DNA of 64,000 bases from Sphingomonas sp. S1-29 (lineage in GTDB: Bacteria; Pseudomonadota; Alphaproteobacteria; Sphingomonadales; Sphingomonadaceae): the NCBI RefSeq assembly GCF_026167545.1, contig NZ_CP110678.1, positions 865,501-929,500 on the forward strand. Reading direction: 5' to 3'. How positions within the stretch are numbered: position 1 is the stretch's first letter; each line of letters opens with the position of its first letter. Below the pieces are notes generated by a model. It made no database searches. It saw nothing but the letters and a program-made list of their open reading frames with translations, and was not told where the DNA came from. Shown here in pieces: positions 32,270 through 43,993 of this stretch. Both the position numbers and the translations under genes were made by a program.

Positions 32270-33730
32270 ATGTTCCTCGGCATCGATATCGGCACCTCGG
32301 GCGTAAAGGCCGTGGTGCTCGACGAGACCGGCGCAGTGGTCGGTCAGGGCGTCGCCGCCTTGACCGTCCAGCGCCCGCATCCGCTCTGGTCAGAGCAGGA
32401 CCCCGCAGCTTGGTGGCGCGCGACCAACGCTGCGGTGCAGGCGATCGAGCCGAGCATTCGCCGGTCGGTGCGCGGCGTGGGGCTTGCCGGGCAGATGCAC
32501 GGCGCCACGCTGCTCGATGCCGATGACGTTCCGCTTCGCCCGGCGATCCTGTGGAACGACGGGCGCAGCCACGCCGAGTGCGAGGCGATGGAGCGCGCGG
32601 TACCCGACCTGCGCAGCATCGCGGGCAATATCGCGATGCCCGGCTTCACCGCGCCCAAATTGCTGTGGGTGCGCGAGCATGAGCCCGAGATCTTCGCCAA
32701 GATCGCGACGGTGCTGTTGCCCAAGGACTATGTCCGCTTGCTGATGACGGGCGAGAAGGCGTCGGACCTGTCGGACAGCGCGGGCACCTTGTGGCTCGAC
32801 GTCGCCAAGCGTGACTGGAGCGATACGCTGCTCAGCGCATGCGGGCTGACCCGCGCGCAGATGCCGGCCCTGTTCGAGGGTACGCAGATCACCGGTACGC
32901 TCACCCCGCAGGTCGCCGAAGCCTGGGGCATGCCACAGGTACCGGTGGCGGCGGGTGGCAGCGATAATGCCGCCGGAGCGGTCGGCGTCGGCGTCGTTTC
33001 CGACGGCGACGCGCTGTTGTCGCTCGGCACCTCGGGCGTGATCTTCGTCGCGACGCAGGAATTCCGGCCCAACCCCGATCGCGCGGTGCATGCATTCTGC
33101 CATGCGATGCCGGGGATGTGGCACCAGATGTCGGTGCATCTATCGGCGGCATCGTGCATCGACTGGGTCGCACGCATCACCGGCGCGGCGGGCGCTGCCG
33201 ACCTGTTCGCACGCGCCGAAGCCGCCGGCCCAGCCAGCGGCCCCGAACTGTTCCTCCCCTATCTGTCGGGCGAGCGCACGCCGCACAACGATGCCGAGGT
33301 TCGCGGCGCGTTCCTGCGGCTCGACAACGACAGCGATGCTGGGCGGCTCTCGCAGGCGGTGCTCGAAGGCGTGGCGTTCGCGCTGGCCGACGGGCTCGAA
33401 GTGCTGCGCGAGGCCGGTACCGTGGTCGAGCGGCTGTCGGTGATCGGCGGCGGCGCGCGGTCGCGCTATTGGGGCCAGGTCATTGCTGCGGCGATGGGGG
33501 TCGAGCTCGTCTACCTCCAGGGCGGCGAAGTCGGCCCCGCGCTCGGCGCGGCAAGGCTCGCGCAACTCGCGGTCGATGGCGGCGATCCCGCCAAGGTCTG
33601 CGTCGCGCCGCCGGTGGCGCACCGCATCGCGCCCGATCCCCAGCTCGTCGCCGCGTTGGCGGAGAAAAAAGCGGCCTTCCAACTGGCCTATCCCCGGATC
33701 ACCACCAAATCCACGACAAGGAACGCATGA
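32270..33730 (+). CDS. xylB: Xylulokinase
   Basis: A 486-residue FGGY-family sugar kinase that phosphorylates D-xylulose to xylulose-5-phosphate. [18 protein letters not shown] forms the N-terminal ATPase motif, [14 protein letters not shown] carries the substrate loop, ILWNDGR is typical of xylulokinases, and the C-terminal domain has [16 protein letters not shown] for ATP. It sits between the GH43 gene and xylA, with 4-base coupling to xylA, so the operon makes the isomerase-kinase pathway. Confidence 0.95.
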   Translation: MFLGIDIGTSGVKAVVLDETGAVVGQGVAALTVQRPHPLWSEQDPAAWWRATNAAVQAIEPSIRRSVRGVGLAGQMHGATLLDADDVPLRPAILWNDGRSHAECEAMERAVPDLRSIAGNIAMPGFTAPKLLWVREHEPEIFAKIATVLLPKDYVRLLMTGEKASDLSDSAGTLWLDVAKRDWSDTLLSACGLTRAQMPALFEGTQITGTLTPQVAEAWGMPQVPVAAGGSDNAAGAVGVGVVSDGDALLSLGTSGVIFVATQEFRPNPDRAVHAFCHAMPGMWHQMSVHLSAASCIDWVARITGAAGAADLFARAEAAGPASGPELFLPYLSGERTPHNDAEVRGAFLRLDNDSDAGRLSQAVLEGVAFALADGLEVLREAGTVVERLSVIGGGARSRYWGQVIAAAMGVELVYLQGGEVGPALGAARLAQLAVDGGDPAKVCVAPPVAHRIAPDPQLVAALAEKKAAFQLAYPRITTKSTTRNA

Positions 33731-35037
33731 TGTCCGACTTCTTCGCCGACATTCCAACGATCAAGTACGAAGGTACCGAATCGACCAACGAACTGGCCTA
33801 TCGCTATTACGACAAGGACAAGGTCGTGCTGGGCAAGCGGATGGAAGACCATCTGCGCTTCTCCGCCTGCTTCTGGCACACCTTCTGCTGGCCGGGTTCG
33901 GACGTGTTCGGCGGCGGCACCTTCAACCGCCCCTGGCATCGCGGCGCCAACGACAGCGCGGCAGCCGCCGAGAAGCGCGAAGTGGCGTTCGACTTCTTCC
34001 AGAAGCTCGACATTCCCTATTATTGCTTCCACGATATCGACGTGATGGCCGATGCGGCGAACGTCACCGAACATCGCCGCTATTTCGCCGAGGCGGTCGA
34101 TCATCTCGAAAAGCTGCAGGCATCGTCGGGCCGCAAGTTGCTGTGGGGCACCGCCAATTTGTTCAGCCACCCGCGCTTCGCCGCCGGTGCGGCAACCAAC
34201 CCCAACCCCGAAGTCTATGCCTTCAGCGCGCTGCAGGTTCGCGACGCGCTCGAGGCGACGCATCGGCTGGGTGGCCAGAACTATGTGCTGTGGGGCGGTC
34301 GCGAAGGCTATGAGACGCTGCTCAACACCGACCTCAAGCGCGAGCTCGACAATTTCGGGCGCTTCTTGAGCCTGGTGGTCGAGCACAAGCACAAGATCGG
34401 CTTCAAGGGCACGATCCTGATCGAACCCAAGCCGCACGAGCCGACCAAGCACCAGTATGATTTCGACACCGCGACGGTGTACGGCTTCCTGAAGCGCTAC
34501 GGCCTCGAGAACGAAGTGAAGGTCAATATCGAGGCGAACCACGCCACGCTGTCGGGCCACACCTTCGAGCACGAGATCGCGACCGCTGCGGCGCTCGGCA
34601 TCTTCGGTTCGATCGACGCCAATCGCGGCGATCCGCAAAATGGCTGGGATACCGACCAGTTCCCCAATTCGGTCGAGGAGTTGACGCTCGCGATGATCGA
34701 GATCATCCGTGCGGGTGGCTTCACCGATGGCGGCTTCAACTTCGACGCCAAGGTCCGTCGCCAGAGCATCGATCCTGCCGATCTCTTCTATGGTCATGTC
34801 GGCGGCATCGACGTCGTCGCCAAGAGCCTGCTGGCAGCCGCGGCGATCATCGAGGACGGCCGCGTCGATGCGATCAAGGCCGAGCGTTATGCCGGCTGGG
34901 ATGCCGATATCGGCAGCACGATCGGCGGGCTCGACCTGGCCGGTATCGCCGATCTGGCAGTCGAGCGTGACCTGAACCCGCACCAGGTGTCGGGCCAGCA
35001 GGAGCGGATCGAGAATTTGATCAACCGCTTCCTCTGA
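33727..35037 (+). CDS. xylA: Xylose isomerase
   Basis: A 436-residue class II xylose isomerase converting D-xylose to D-xylulose. Catalytic and metal residues are visible: His-Asp in YCFHDIDVM, metal ligands in [17 protein letters not shown] and [18 protein letters not shown], and the C-terminal metal Asp region in [13 protein letters not shown]. Two ATG codons are possible: 33727 overlaps the xylB stop (ATGA), and 33730 has AAGGAA at better spacing. Length fits the family either way. It is the last gene of the operon, followed by a strong terminator. Confidence 0.96.
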   Translation: MMSDFFADIPTIKYEGTESTNELAYRYYDKDKVVLGKRMEDHLRFSACFWHTFCWPGSDVFGGGTFNRPWHRGANDSAAAAEKREVAFDFFQKLDIPYYCFHDIDVMADAANVTEHRRYFAEAVDHLEKLQASSGRKLLWGTANLFSHPRFAAGAATNPNPEVYAFSALQVRDALEATHRLGGQNYVLWGGREGYETLLNTDLKRELDNFGRFLSLVVEHKHKIGFKGTILIEPKPHEPTKHQYDFDTATVYGFLKRYGLENEVKVNIEANHATLSGHTFEHEIATAAALGIFGSIDANRGDPQNGWDTDQFPNSVEELTLAMIEIIRAGGFTDGGFNFDAKVRRQSIDPADLFYGHVGGIDVVAKSLLAAAAIIEDGRVDAIKAERYAGWDADIGSTIGGLDLAGIADLAVERDLNPHQVSGQQERIENLINRFL

Positions 35038-35044
35038 TCGTCTG

Positions 35045-35073
35045 CCCCGGCCCCGCTCAGCGCGGGGCCGGGG
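35045..35073. terminator. Strong hairpin between xylA and abfA
   Basis: A perfect 12-bp stem CCCCGGCCCCGC/GCGGGGCCGGGG with a five-base loop, eight bases past the xylA stop and before the convergent arabinofuranosidase gene. It lacks a T tract but is very stable. Confidence 0.6.
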
Positions 35074-35115
35074 CCACGTCGGCGCCGCCGCGATGGCGAC
35101 GCCGAAGCTGCGGCC

Positions 35116-36690
<1,575 letters not shown>

Positions 36691-36825
36691 TTCTCTCTCC
36701 CGTTGGTTTATCTGCGATGCGCGCGCGAGCGCAGCATCATTCCGCCTAGAAAACCGATATTGTCCGAGTTAAGCAAGTGCAAACGGTCGCACGACGGACA
36801 TAACGACCGAACGGGGGAGGATGCG

Positions 36826-38838
36826 ATGGCAGGACGACGTCTGGGGCTGGGGCTCGCGCTGGGCATGGCGGCGACGATCGCCGCGGCGAATGCGGGCGAC
36901 GGACAGGCGCTGGCGCAATCGGCGACCTGGACCGCCGACAATGGCAACGGCACCTTCACCAATCCGCTGTTCTTCGACGAATTCTCCGACCCCGACATGA
37001 TCCGCGTCGGCGACGATTTCTACCTCACCGGCACGACGATGCACGCGATGCCGGGGCTGCCGATCCTGCATTCGCGCGACCTGGTGAACTGGAAGTTCGT
37101 CGGCTACGCGATGGACAAGCTCGACCTCGGCCCCGATTTCCGGCTCGAGGGCGGCAAGAACGTCTATGGCCGCGGCATCTGGGCGCCGAGCTTCCGCTAT
37201 CGCGACGGCATTTTCTACATCTTCACCAACATCAACGGGCAGAACAGCCAGATCTTCAGCGCGACGTCGCCGGGGGGACCGTGGAAGCGCACGCCGATGA
37301 AGCGCAGCCTGCACGACATGTCGGTGCTGTTCGACGACGACGGCAAGACCTGGGTGGTGTGGGGCTATCAGGACATTCATCTGGCGCAGCTCGACGCGAC
37401 GCTGACCGACATCGTGCCCGGCACCGAGCGGATCATTATCCGCAAGGGCGAGGGGATGGGCGAAGGGTCGCATTTCTACAAATTCGCCGGGCGCTACTTC
37501 ATCACCAGCGCCGAATGGGCGAGCCCGTTCCGCATGCCCGCGGCGCGCGCCGATACCTTGACCGGCCCCTGGGAAGTCAATCGCGCGATCAGCATCGACG
37601 AGGATTTCGGCCAGATCAACGGCTGGCGTGTCGCGGGCAACAACGAGCCGATCACGCTGGTGCCGCCGAGCACCGCGCGCGGCGCGCTGGCGCTGCACCA
37701 GGGCGGAATCATCCAGACCCCGGCGGGCGAATGGTGGGGCTGGTCGATGTTCGAGGGCAATTCGGTCGGGCGGCTGACCGGGCTGTCGCCGATCACCTGG
37801 AAGGACGGCTGGCCCTATTTCGGGCTGCCGGGCAATCTCGGGCGGACGCCGCGCACCTGGGTGAAACCCGCGCTGCCCGTCCAACCGGACCGCGCGCCCT
37901 ATGCGCGCGGCGACCGTTTCGACGGACCCGAGCTCGGCGCGGTGTGGCAATGGAACCATGTGCCGGTCGACGCCAATTGGTCGCTGCGGGCACGGCCGGG
38001 GGCGTTGCGGCTGACCACCCTCCCCGCCTCCGGGTTCCTGCAGGCGCGCAACACGCTGACCCAGCGCGCGATGGGACCGCAATCGGCGGCGGTGGTAGAG
38101 ATCGACGCGAGCGGTCTGCGCGCTGGCGACGTTGCGGGTCTGGCGCTGCTCAACCGTCCGCACGCGTCGATCGCGATCGAGCGCACTGGCGCAGGGCTCG
38201 CGCTGGTCGTAACCGACGAACTGCGCGGCGAAATCGCGCGGCAGCCGATGCCGTCTGAGCGCTTGTGGCTCCGCGCCGATGGCGATTTCTCGACCGACCA
38301 GGCGCAGTTCGCGGTGTCGACCGATGGCCGCCGCTTCAGCAATGTCGGCACGCCGATCACGATGCCGTACCAGCTGCTGACCTTCCAGGGCGTCCGCTAC
38401 AGCCTGTTCGCGTACAACAAGGGCAGCAAGCCCGGCGGCCATGCCGATTTCCTCGACTTCGCGGTGAACGAGCCGCGCGCCGAGAGCCGCCCGGCCATCC
38501 CCTATGGCAAGCACGTACGCTTCACCCCGATCGGCGCAGCCGGATCGCCGATGCTCGCGCAACCGTTGCTCGTCCAGCAGCATCCGCTCGGGCGCGTGTC
38601 GCTGCTGCACGGGGGGCAGGCGCTGACGGTGGCGAAGGACGGCGCGGTCACGATGCGGCGCGCCGATGGCGGCGTCGCGCAGCAATTCCAGTGGATGGAG
38701 GCACTGACCGGCGGCGCCCTGCTGATGTCGCTCGAGACCCATCGCTATCTGCACGTCGCCGACGACGGCAGCCTGCGCGCCGACAGCCCGGGCGCGACCG
38801 CCGACAACAAGGACCGCAGCCGCTTTTCCGTGCGCTGA
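36826..38838 (+). CDS. Multidomain GH43 glycoside hydrolase with C-terminal carbohydrate-binding-like domains
   Basis: A 670-residue exported protein with a signal peptide to about residue 31 (GDGQALAQ). The GH43 propeller spans roughly 45-350: Asp in FSDPDMIRVGDDFYL, Asp in LHDMSVLFDDDG and Glu in GMGEGSHFYKF. A concanavalin-type beta-sandwich typical of large GH43 enzymes follows at about 360-540. The last 125 residues (LLMSLETHRYLHVADDGSLR) resemble a beta-trefoil/fascin-like module. Likely activity is exo-xylosidase or arabinofuranosidase on polymeric side chains. The ATG at 36826 follows GGGGGAGG; an out-of-frame ATG lies five bases earlier. It heads a run with the esterase and a third GH43. 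Confidence 0.9.
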   Translation: MAGRRLGLGLALGMAATIAAANAGDGQALAQSATWTADNGNGTFTNPLFFDEFSDPDMIRVGDDFYLTGTTMHAMPGLPILHSRDLVNWKFVGYAMDKLDLGPDFRLEGGKNVYGRGIWAPSFRYRDGIFYIFTNINGQNSQIFSATSPGGPWKRTPMKRSLHDMSVLFDDDGKTWVVWGYQDIHLAQLDATLTDIVPGTERIIIRKGEGMGEGSHFYKFAGRYFITSAEWASPFRMPAARADTLTGPWEVNRAISIDEDFGQINGWRVAGNNEPITLVPPSTARGALALHQGGIIQTPAGEWWGWSMFEGNSVGRLTGLSPITWKDGWPYFGLPGNLGRTPRTWVKPALPVQPDRAPYARGDRFDGPELGAVWQWNHVPVDANWSLRARPGALRLTTLPASGFLQARNTLTQRAMGPQSAAVVEIDASGLRAGDVAGLALLNRPHASIAIERTGAGLALVVTDELRGEIARQPMPSERLWLRADGDFSTDQAQFAVSTDGRRFSNVGTPITMPYQLLTFQGVRYSLFAYNKGSKPGGHADFLDFAVNEPRAESRPAIPYGKHVRFTPIGAAGSPMLAQPLLVQQHPLGRVSLLHGGQALTVAKDGAVTMRRADGGVAQQFQWMEALTGGALLMSLETHRYLHVADDGSLRADSPGATADNKDRSRFSVR

Positions 38839-38853
38839 GCCCAGAATTATCGT

Positions 38854-38872
38854 TGCCGGGGGCAACCCGGCA
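38854..38872. terminator. Small hairpin after GH43 gene
   Basis: TGCCGGG/CCCGGCA with loop GGCAA, 15 bases past the stop of the large GH43 gene. There is no T tract, so it is more likely an mRNA-stabilising or attenuating hairpin within the operon than a full terminator. Confidence 0.35.
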
Positions 38873-38913
38873 TCGTCATAGCACGCAAAAATACCAGCTT
38901 TGGGAGTGAGAGC

Positions 38914-40869
38914 ATGATGCCATCCGCCGTACGTCGCCGCTGCTATTGGGCGCTCGCCGCCGCGTCTTGCGCCGTCGCGGTCGGGGCGTCGGCGCAGGTG
39001 CCGACGATCGCGACGCCGATGGGCGATCATGCGGTGTTGCAACGCGATCGGCCGATCGTCGTCGCGGGCACCGCAAAGCCGGGCGAACGGCTGACGGTCA
39101 AGCTCGGCACCCAAAGCTTGCGCGTACGCGCCGCCGCCGATGGCGCCTGGCAGGCCAAGCTGGCGCCGCAAAAGGCGGGCGGGCCGTACCGGCTCGACGT
39201 GACCGGCGCAAACGGTACCGCGAGCGCGAGCGATCTGATGATCGGCGATGTCTGGCTGTGCTCGGGCCAGTCGAACATGGAATATCCGCTCAAGTCGGCG
39301 CTCAACGGCGAAGGACTCGTCCAGGCCGCCGGCGATCCCGACATCCGGCTGCTGTCGATGGCGCAGCGCGTCGGGCTCACCGCCGACGAAGCACTGCCCG
39401 AACGCCCCAAGTGGCAGGCAGCGACCTCCGAAAGCGCAGCCGATTTCTCCGCCGCGTGCCTGTTGATGGTCAAGGCGCTCAAGGCCGAGGCGAAGGTGCC
39501 GATGGGGGCGATCGATTCGAGCTGGGGCGGGACGCGGATCCGCCCGTGGATCGCCGCCGCAGATGCGCGCAAGCTCCCCGACACCGCCGCCGACGTCGAC
39601 CTGCTCGCGCTGTACGCACGCGACCGCACCGCGGCGATCCGCCAATATGCCGACCAATGGGGCGGATGGTGGCGCGCCAAGACCGGCGACGCGGTCGGCG
39701 CCGAACCCTGGGCCGCGCCCGACAAGCGCCAGTGGAAGCCGGTGCCCAGGATCGGCGTCTGGCAGGACTATGGCGACCCGCAGACCGCCAAATCGGGCGG
39801 GCATGTGTGGTTCCGCAATCGCTTCGACCTTGCCGCCGCGCCCACCGGCGACGCGTTGATCGAATTGGGCGGGGTCGACGAGATCGATGTCGTGTGGGTC
39901 AACGGCGTCGCGGTCGGATCGACCTTCGGCTGGGGAAGCCCGCGCAGCTACACCGTGCCCGCATCGGTGCTGCGCCAGGGAAGCAACGAGGTGATCGTGT
40001 CGGTCGGCGACAGCTGGCAGACCGGTGGCATGGTCGGCCCCGCCGAGGCGATCCGCATCACCCCGGCGGGCGGCGCGCCGGTGCCGCTGGGCAAGGGCTG
40101 GCGCTATTCGGTCGAGACCGCCGATCTGGGGCGCGCGCCGCGGATGCCGTGGGAAAGCCATGCCGGCGTCTCGACGCTCTACAACGGCATGATCGCGCCG
40201 CTCGGCCCGATCGCGCTGAAGGGCGCCGCCTGGTATCAGGGTGAATCGGATGCCGGCATGCCGGGCTACGACGCGCGGATGGCGGCGCTGATGGCCGGGT
40301 GGCGGCGCCAGTTCGGCGATCCGCAGCTTCCCTTCGTCATCGTCGGGCTCGCCAATTTCGGCGCGCCACCGACCACGCCGCAGGAAAGCGGCTGGGCGGT
40401 GGTGCGTGATGAACAGCGCCGCGCCGCGCTCGCCGATGGTCATGCCGCGATCGTCACCGCGATCGATATCGGCGAGCCGACCGACATCCACCCGGCGAAC
40501 AAGAACGACCTGGCCAAGCGCATGGCGCAGGCGGCATCGGTGCTCGCTTATGGCGCGAAGCTGCCGCCCTCGGGACCGTTGCCGCTGCACGCGCGGCACG
40601 CCGGCAGCGATGTCGTCGTGACCTTCGAAGGGGTAAAGGGCAGACTGGCGGCATCGAGCGCGGCGGGGCCGATCGGCTTCGAGCTGTGCGGTCCGACCAG
40701 CTGTCGCTTCGCCGAGGCGCGGGCGCAGGGCAGCACCGTCCGGCTCAAGGGCGACGGCCAGCCGGTCGACCGCGTCCGCTATGCCTGGGCCGATGCGCCG
40801 GTCGTGAACCTGTTCGACGAAGCTCCGCTGCCTGCCGTACCGTTCGAGTTGCCCGTAGGAGCCGAATGA
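38914..40869 (+). CDS. SGNH/GDSL-type esterase, sialate O-acetylesterase family
   Basis: A 651-residue exported esterase. A signal peptide ends near GASAQ (residue 28). The nucleophile block reads VWLCSGQSNMEYPLKSA, the sialate-9-O-acetylesterase-type GQSNM motif. A jelly-roll insertion (about 280-395, including HVWFRNRFDLAAA) and a second catalytic block (GAAWYQGESDAGMPGYD, with the conserved QGE) follow. The C-terminal His region is ATAIDIGEPTDIHPANK. In plant-polysaccharide loci this family usually removes acetyl groups from xylan, which suits the neighbours. Its stop overlaps the next GH43 start (ATGATG). Confidence 0.9.
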   Translation: MMPSAVRRRCYWALAAASCAVAVGASAQVPTIATPMGDHAVLQRDRPIVVAGTAKPGERLTVKLGTQSLRVRAAADGAWQAKLAPQKAGGPYRLDVTGANGTASASDLMIGDVWLCSGQSNMEYPLKSALNGEGLVQAAGDPDIRLLSMAQRVGLTADEALPERPKWQAATSESAADFSAACLLMVKALKAEAKVPMGAIDSSWGGTRIRPWIAAADARKLPDTAADVDLLALYARDRTAAIRQYADQWGGWWRAKTGDAVGAEPWAAPDKRQWKPVPRIGVWQDYGDPQTAKSGGHVWFRNRFDLAAAPTGDALIELGGVDEIDVVWVNGVAVGSTFGWGSPRSYTVPASVLRQGSNEVIVSVGDSWQTGGMVGPAEAIRITPAGGAPVPLGKGWRYSVETADLGRAPRMPWESHAGVSTLYNGMIAPLGPIALKGAAWYQGESDAGMPGYDARMAALMAGWRRQFGDPQLPFVIVGLANFGAPPTTPQESGWAVVRDEQRRAALADGHAAIVTAIDIGEPTDIHPANKNDLAKRMAQAASVLAYGAKLPPSGPLPLHARHAGSDVVVTFEGVKGRLAASSAAGPIGFELCGPTSCRFAEARAQGSTVRLKGDGQPVDRVRYAWADAPVVNLFDEAPLPAVPFELPVGAE

Positions 40870-41924
40870 TGATCGCCGCCAAGCGCCTCACGCTTCGCAC
40901 CCTTACATCGGCGATCGCGCTGCTCGCCGTAGGCGGTGCGGTGACGCCCGCCGCCACGATCGGCGCGCCGGTGGTGCAGGCGCAGAGCAAGCCCGCACCC
41001 GCCCCCGGATCGAACCCGTTGTTCCGCGACAAGTTCACCGCCGATCCGGCGCCGCTGGTCGTCGGCGACCGGCTGTATCTGTATGTCGGGCATGACGAAG
41101 CCGAGCGCGACCAGATGTTCAACATGCGCGACTGGCTGGTCTATTCGACGACCGACATGAAGACCTGGACCGACCACGGATCGATCATGAAGGTGTCGGA
41201 CTTCAAATGGGCCAAGCAGGACGCCTGGGCCGCGCAGACGATCGAGAAGAACGGCAAATTCTGGTTCTTTGCCACGGTCGAGCACGACGCCACGCATCCG
41301 GGCAAGGCGATCGGGGTGGCGGTCGCGGACAAGCCGACCGGCCCCTTCGTCGATGCCAAGGGAACGGCGCTGATCACCAACGAGATGACCCCCAAGGGTA
41401 CGCATAGCTGGGAGGATATCGACCCGACGGTGCTCACCGACGACGACGGTACCACCTGGATCGCCTGGGGTAATCGCCAGGCCTATATCGCCAAGCTCAA
41501 ACCCAACATGATCGAGATCGACGGGCCGATCCGCGAGATCACCCCGCCGCATTTCGAGGAAGGGCCGTGGCTGCACAAGCGCGGGGGCCTCTACTACCTG
41601 ACCTATGCCTCGCTCGACCGGAAGACGCATCGCGACGAACGGATTTCCTATTCGACCGCGACCTCGCTCGACGGCCCCTGGACGCATCGCGGCGAGTTGA
41701 CCGGATCGGGCAAAGACAGCTTCACGATCCATCCCGGAATCGCCGAATTCAAGAACAACTGGTATCTGTTCGCGCACAACGCATCGCTGACGATCGGCGA
41801 ACTAAAAGGCTCGATCGGTCGCCGCGCGGTGACCGCCGAGCACCTCCAATATGACACCAACGGCTTGATGAAGCCGGTGGTGCAGACCGATGCCGGCATC
41901 TCGGTGCCGCCACCTAGCGACTAG
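40866..41924 (+). CDS. GH43 family glycoside hydrolase, exported
   Basis: A 352-residue GH43 enzyme with signal peptide (about residues 1-38, ending near VVQAQ). Catalytic Asp in FTADPAPLVVGDRLYLYVGHD, Asp in EDIDPTVLTDDDGTTW and Glu in FEEGPWLHKR are visible. The sequence is close to the xylosidase/arabinofuranosidase branch that lacks C-terminal domains. It overlaps the esterase gene by four bases and has GTAGGAG upstream. Two ATG codons in tandem (40866, 40869) are both possible. It is the last gene of the hydrolase run. Confidence 0.92.
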   Translation: MMIAAKRLTLRTLTSAIALLAVGGAVTPAATIGAPVVQAQSKPAPAPGSNPLFRDKFTADPAPLVVGDRLYLYVGHDEAERDQMFNMRDWLVYSTTDMKTWTDHGSIMKVSDFKWAKQDAWAAQTIEKNGKFWFFATVEHDATHPGKAIGVAVADKPTGPFVDAKGTALITNEMTPKGTHSWEDIDPTVLTDDDGTTWIAWGNRQAYIAKLKPNMIEIDGPIREITPPHFEEGPWLHKRGGLYYLTYASLDRKTHRDERISYSTATSLDGPWTHRGELTGSGKDSFTIHPGIAEFKNNWYLFAHNASLTIGELKGSIGRRAVTAEHLQYDTNGLMKPVVQTDAGISVPPPSD

Positions 41925-41983
41925 CCTCCGCGTGGCTGTTGCCCGCATGTCACGACGAAACGTTCTTGATCGTCGTTGACGCG

Positions 41984-42014
41984 AAGGCGGAACCAAGCGC
42001 GAACCGCCTTGGTT
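41984..42014 (+). other. Overlapping, mutually exclusive inverted repeats
   Basis: AAGGCGG (41984-41990) pairs with CCGCCTT (42004-42010). AACCAAG (41991-41997) pairs with CTTGGTT (42008-42014). Both stems are perfect 7-mers but share bases 42008-42010, so only one can form at a time. They lie in the leader of the zinc-ribbon gene. Confidence 0.35.
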
Positions 42015-42048
42015 GAAGCGGTCGAACCAGTATCAGGACCTTATCGTA

Positions 42049-42267
42049 ATGCACGTTCAGCACCCCTTCCGCGCCGGCGAGCCCGGCTATCGGCTGCAGG
42101 AAATCAATCACTGCCCCGGCTGTGGCGGCTCGCAATGGCTGGTGGGACGGGTGACCGCCGAATGCGCGACCTGCGCGACCGCGCTGCCGATCCGCACTGG
42201 CCAGGTGCAGGGCGACAGCGTCTTCCGTGTGTCGAACGGCAGCCGGCCCGCGCGCCTCGCCGCCTGA
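42049..42267 (+). CDS. Small zinc-ribbon protein
   Basis: A 72-residue protein with two CxxC knuckles, HCPGCGG and CATC, spaced as in zinc ribbons (CPGC-x16-CATC). No catalytic domain is present. The ATG at 42049 follows an AGGA; a TTG at 42013 would add a non-conserved extension over a predicted hairpin region. It precedes cysS by 74 bases. It may be an RNA- or protein-binding adaptor. Function unknown. Confidence 0.7.
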   Translation: MHVQHPFRAGEPGYRLQEINHCPGCGGSQWLVGRVTAECATCATALPIRTGQVQGDSVFRVSNGSRPARLAA

Positions 42268-42341
42268 AGCCTGCCACCTGACGTCCTCGGGCCACGCAAA
42301 CCCCATTTGCCTTCGCGGCCACGCGCTTTAGACGGGGCGGC

Positions 42342-43784
42342 ATGAACGCCGCCCCCTTGAAGCTCTACAACTCGCTCACCCGCAGCATCGAACCCTTCGC
42401 GCCGATCGACCCCGCCGGGCCGGTGCGCGTCTACACCTGCGGCCCGACGGTCTATAATTACCAGCATATCGGCAATATGCGCGCGTTCCTGTTCGCCGAT
42501 ACGCTCGGGCGCGTGCTCCGCTGGAAGGGCTATGGCCTCAAGCACATCATCAACATCACCGATGTCGGCCACCTGACCTCGGACGCCGATGCCGGCGACG
42601 ACAAGATGGAGAAGGCCGCCGCCGCGCAGGCCAAATCAATCTGGGAAATCGCCGCGCATTATACCCAGGTGTTCAAGGCCGATGTCGCGCGGCTCAACAT
42701 CCCCCCGCCAGCGAAATGGACCGTGGCGACCGACTATGTGCCGCAGATGATCGCCTTTGCGCAGCGGATCGCGGCGCAGCATTGCTACGAGCTCGACAGC
42801 GGGCTCTATTTCGACGTGTCGAGCGTGCCCGATTATGGCCGGCTGGCACGCCAGGCCACCGATGCGGGCGAAAGCCGGATCGACCCGGTCGGCGGCAAGC
42901 GCAACCCGCAGGATTTCGCGATCTGGCGCAAGACCCCGGCGGGTGAGAGCCGCCAGATGGAATGGGATTCGCCCTGGGGTCGCGGCGCGCCGGGCTGGCA
43001 TCTCGAATGCTCGGTGATGAGCAACGCGCAGCTCGGCCACCCGTTCGACATCCACACCGGCGGGATCGACCATCGCGAAATTCACCACCCCAACGAGATC
43101 GCGCAGAACCAGGCGTTTTGCGGCTGCACCGATACAGAGCCAGGCTTCACCGGCGCGCGGATGTGGATGCACAACAACTTCCTGGTCGATCGCGCGGGCA
43201 AGATGTCGAAGTCGGCGGGCGAATTCCTGACGCTGCAGACGTTGGTCGATCGCGGCATCCATCCGCTGTCATACCGGCTGATGTGCCTTAGCGCGCACTA
43301 TCGCAGCGAGCTCGAGTTCACCTGGGAGGGCGCGATCGCCGCGCAGACTAGGTTGAAGCGGTTGGTGCAGACCATCGAGAAACTGCGGGCGGCGCCCGAG
43401 AAGCCTTCGCGGACGACCGCCGATGCCTATCGCTCGCGGTTCGACGAGGCGCTGTCGGATGACCTGAATACGCCGCGGGCGCTGCCGGTGCTCGATGAAT
43501 TGCTGGCCGACAAGGCACTGTCGCCTGCCGATCGGCTAGCCGCAGCCGAGGCGTTCGACGCGGCGCTCGGACTGGAGCTGGCGACGCTCACCCGCGCCGA
43601 TCTGCGCGTCCGTCCGGCGACGGCGACGATCGATGCTGCCGATATCGAGGCCAGGCTCGCCGAGCGCCGCGAGGCGCGCGCCGCGAAGGACTTTGCCCGC
43701 TCGGATGCGCTGCGCGACGAGTTGGCAGCGGCCGGGGTCGAAGTGATGGACGGCGACCCGCTGAGCTGGGATTGGAAGCTATAA
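42342..43784 (+). CDS. cysS: Cysteinyl-tRNA synthetase
   Basis: A 480-residue class I aminoacyl-tRNA synthetase charging tRNA-Cys. CGPTVYNYQHIGNMR carries the HIGH-type motif and the first zinc ligand Cys, and KMSKSAGEF is the KMSKS motif. The zinc-binding His pair appears in HTGGIDHREIHHPNE. The C-terminal anticodon-binding helix bundle runs to DWKL. Length and start are standard. Confidence 0.97.
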   Translation: MNAAPLKLYNSLTRSIEPFAPIDPAGPVRVYTCGPTVYNYQHIGNMRAFLFADTLGRVLRWKGYGLKHIINITDVGHLTSDADAGDDKMEKAAAAQAKSIWEIAAHYTQVFKADVARLNIPPPAKWTVATDYVPQMIAFAQRIAAQHCYELDSGLYFDVSSVPDYGRLARQATDAGESRIDPVGGKRNPQDFAIWRKTPAGESRQMEWDSPWGRGAPGWHLECSVMSNAQLGHPFDIHTGGIDHREIHHPNEIAQNQAFCGCTDTEPGFTGARMWMHNNFLVDRAGKMSKSAGEFLTLQTLVDRGIHPLSYRLMCLSAHYRSELEFTWEGAIAAQTRLKRLVQTIEKLRAAPEKPSRTTADAYRSRFDEALSDDLNTPRALPVLDELLADKALSPADRLAAAEAFDAALGLELATLTRADLRVRPATATIDAADIEARLAERREARAAKDFARSDALRDELAAAGVEVMDGDPLSWDWKL

Positions 43785-43804
43785 TCCTCCCCCGCCAGGG
43801 GGAG
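43783..43804. repeat. Palindromic intergenic repeat, copy 1
   Basis: CCTCCCCC-GCCA-GGGGGAG, directly overlapping the cysS stop codon. It is the first of three copies of the same palindrome in the cysS/dehydrogenase gap. Confidence 0.7.
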
Positions 43805-43883
43805 CGGGAGCGCGCAGCGGCGAAGGGGGCGCGCGCGATTGCTGCCGTTGGGGGTCCTCCCCCTCCACCAGCTTCGCTGGTCC

Positions 43884-43907
43884 CCCTCCCCCTGGCGGGG
43901 GAGGAAT
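43884..43907. repeat. Palindromic intergenic repeat, copy 2 (inverted orientation)
   Basis: CCTCCCCCTGGCGGGGGAGGAA, with the loop TGGC instead of GCCA, so it lies in the opposite orientation to copies 1 and 3. Copies 1 and 2 could pair over about 100 bases. Confidence 0.7.
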
Positions 43908-43993
43908 TGTTGATCGCAGTCCGCCGCCGAGCCGTGCCTATGAAAAGCCGCCCGTTGCTCGAACCGACCACCGCGCCCAGGATCGAAACCCAT

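Noticed and set aside
36769..40599. Open frame of about 1,270 codons antisense to the GH43 and esterase genes
   Set aside because: Its Arg/His/Ala composition is that of an antisense shadow. The plus-strand genes have signal peptides, catalytic motifs and ribosome sites.
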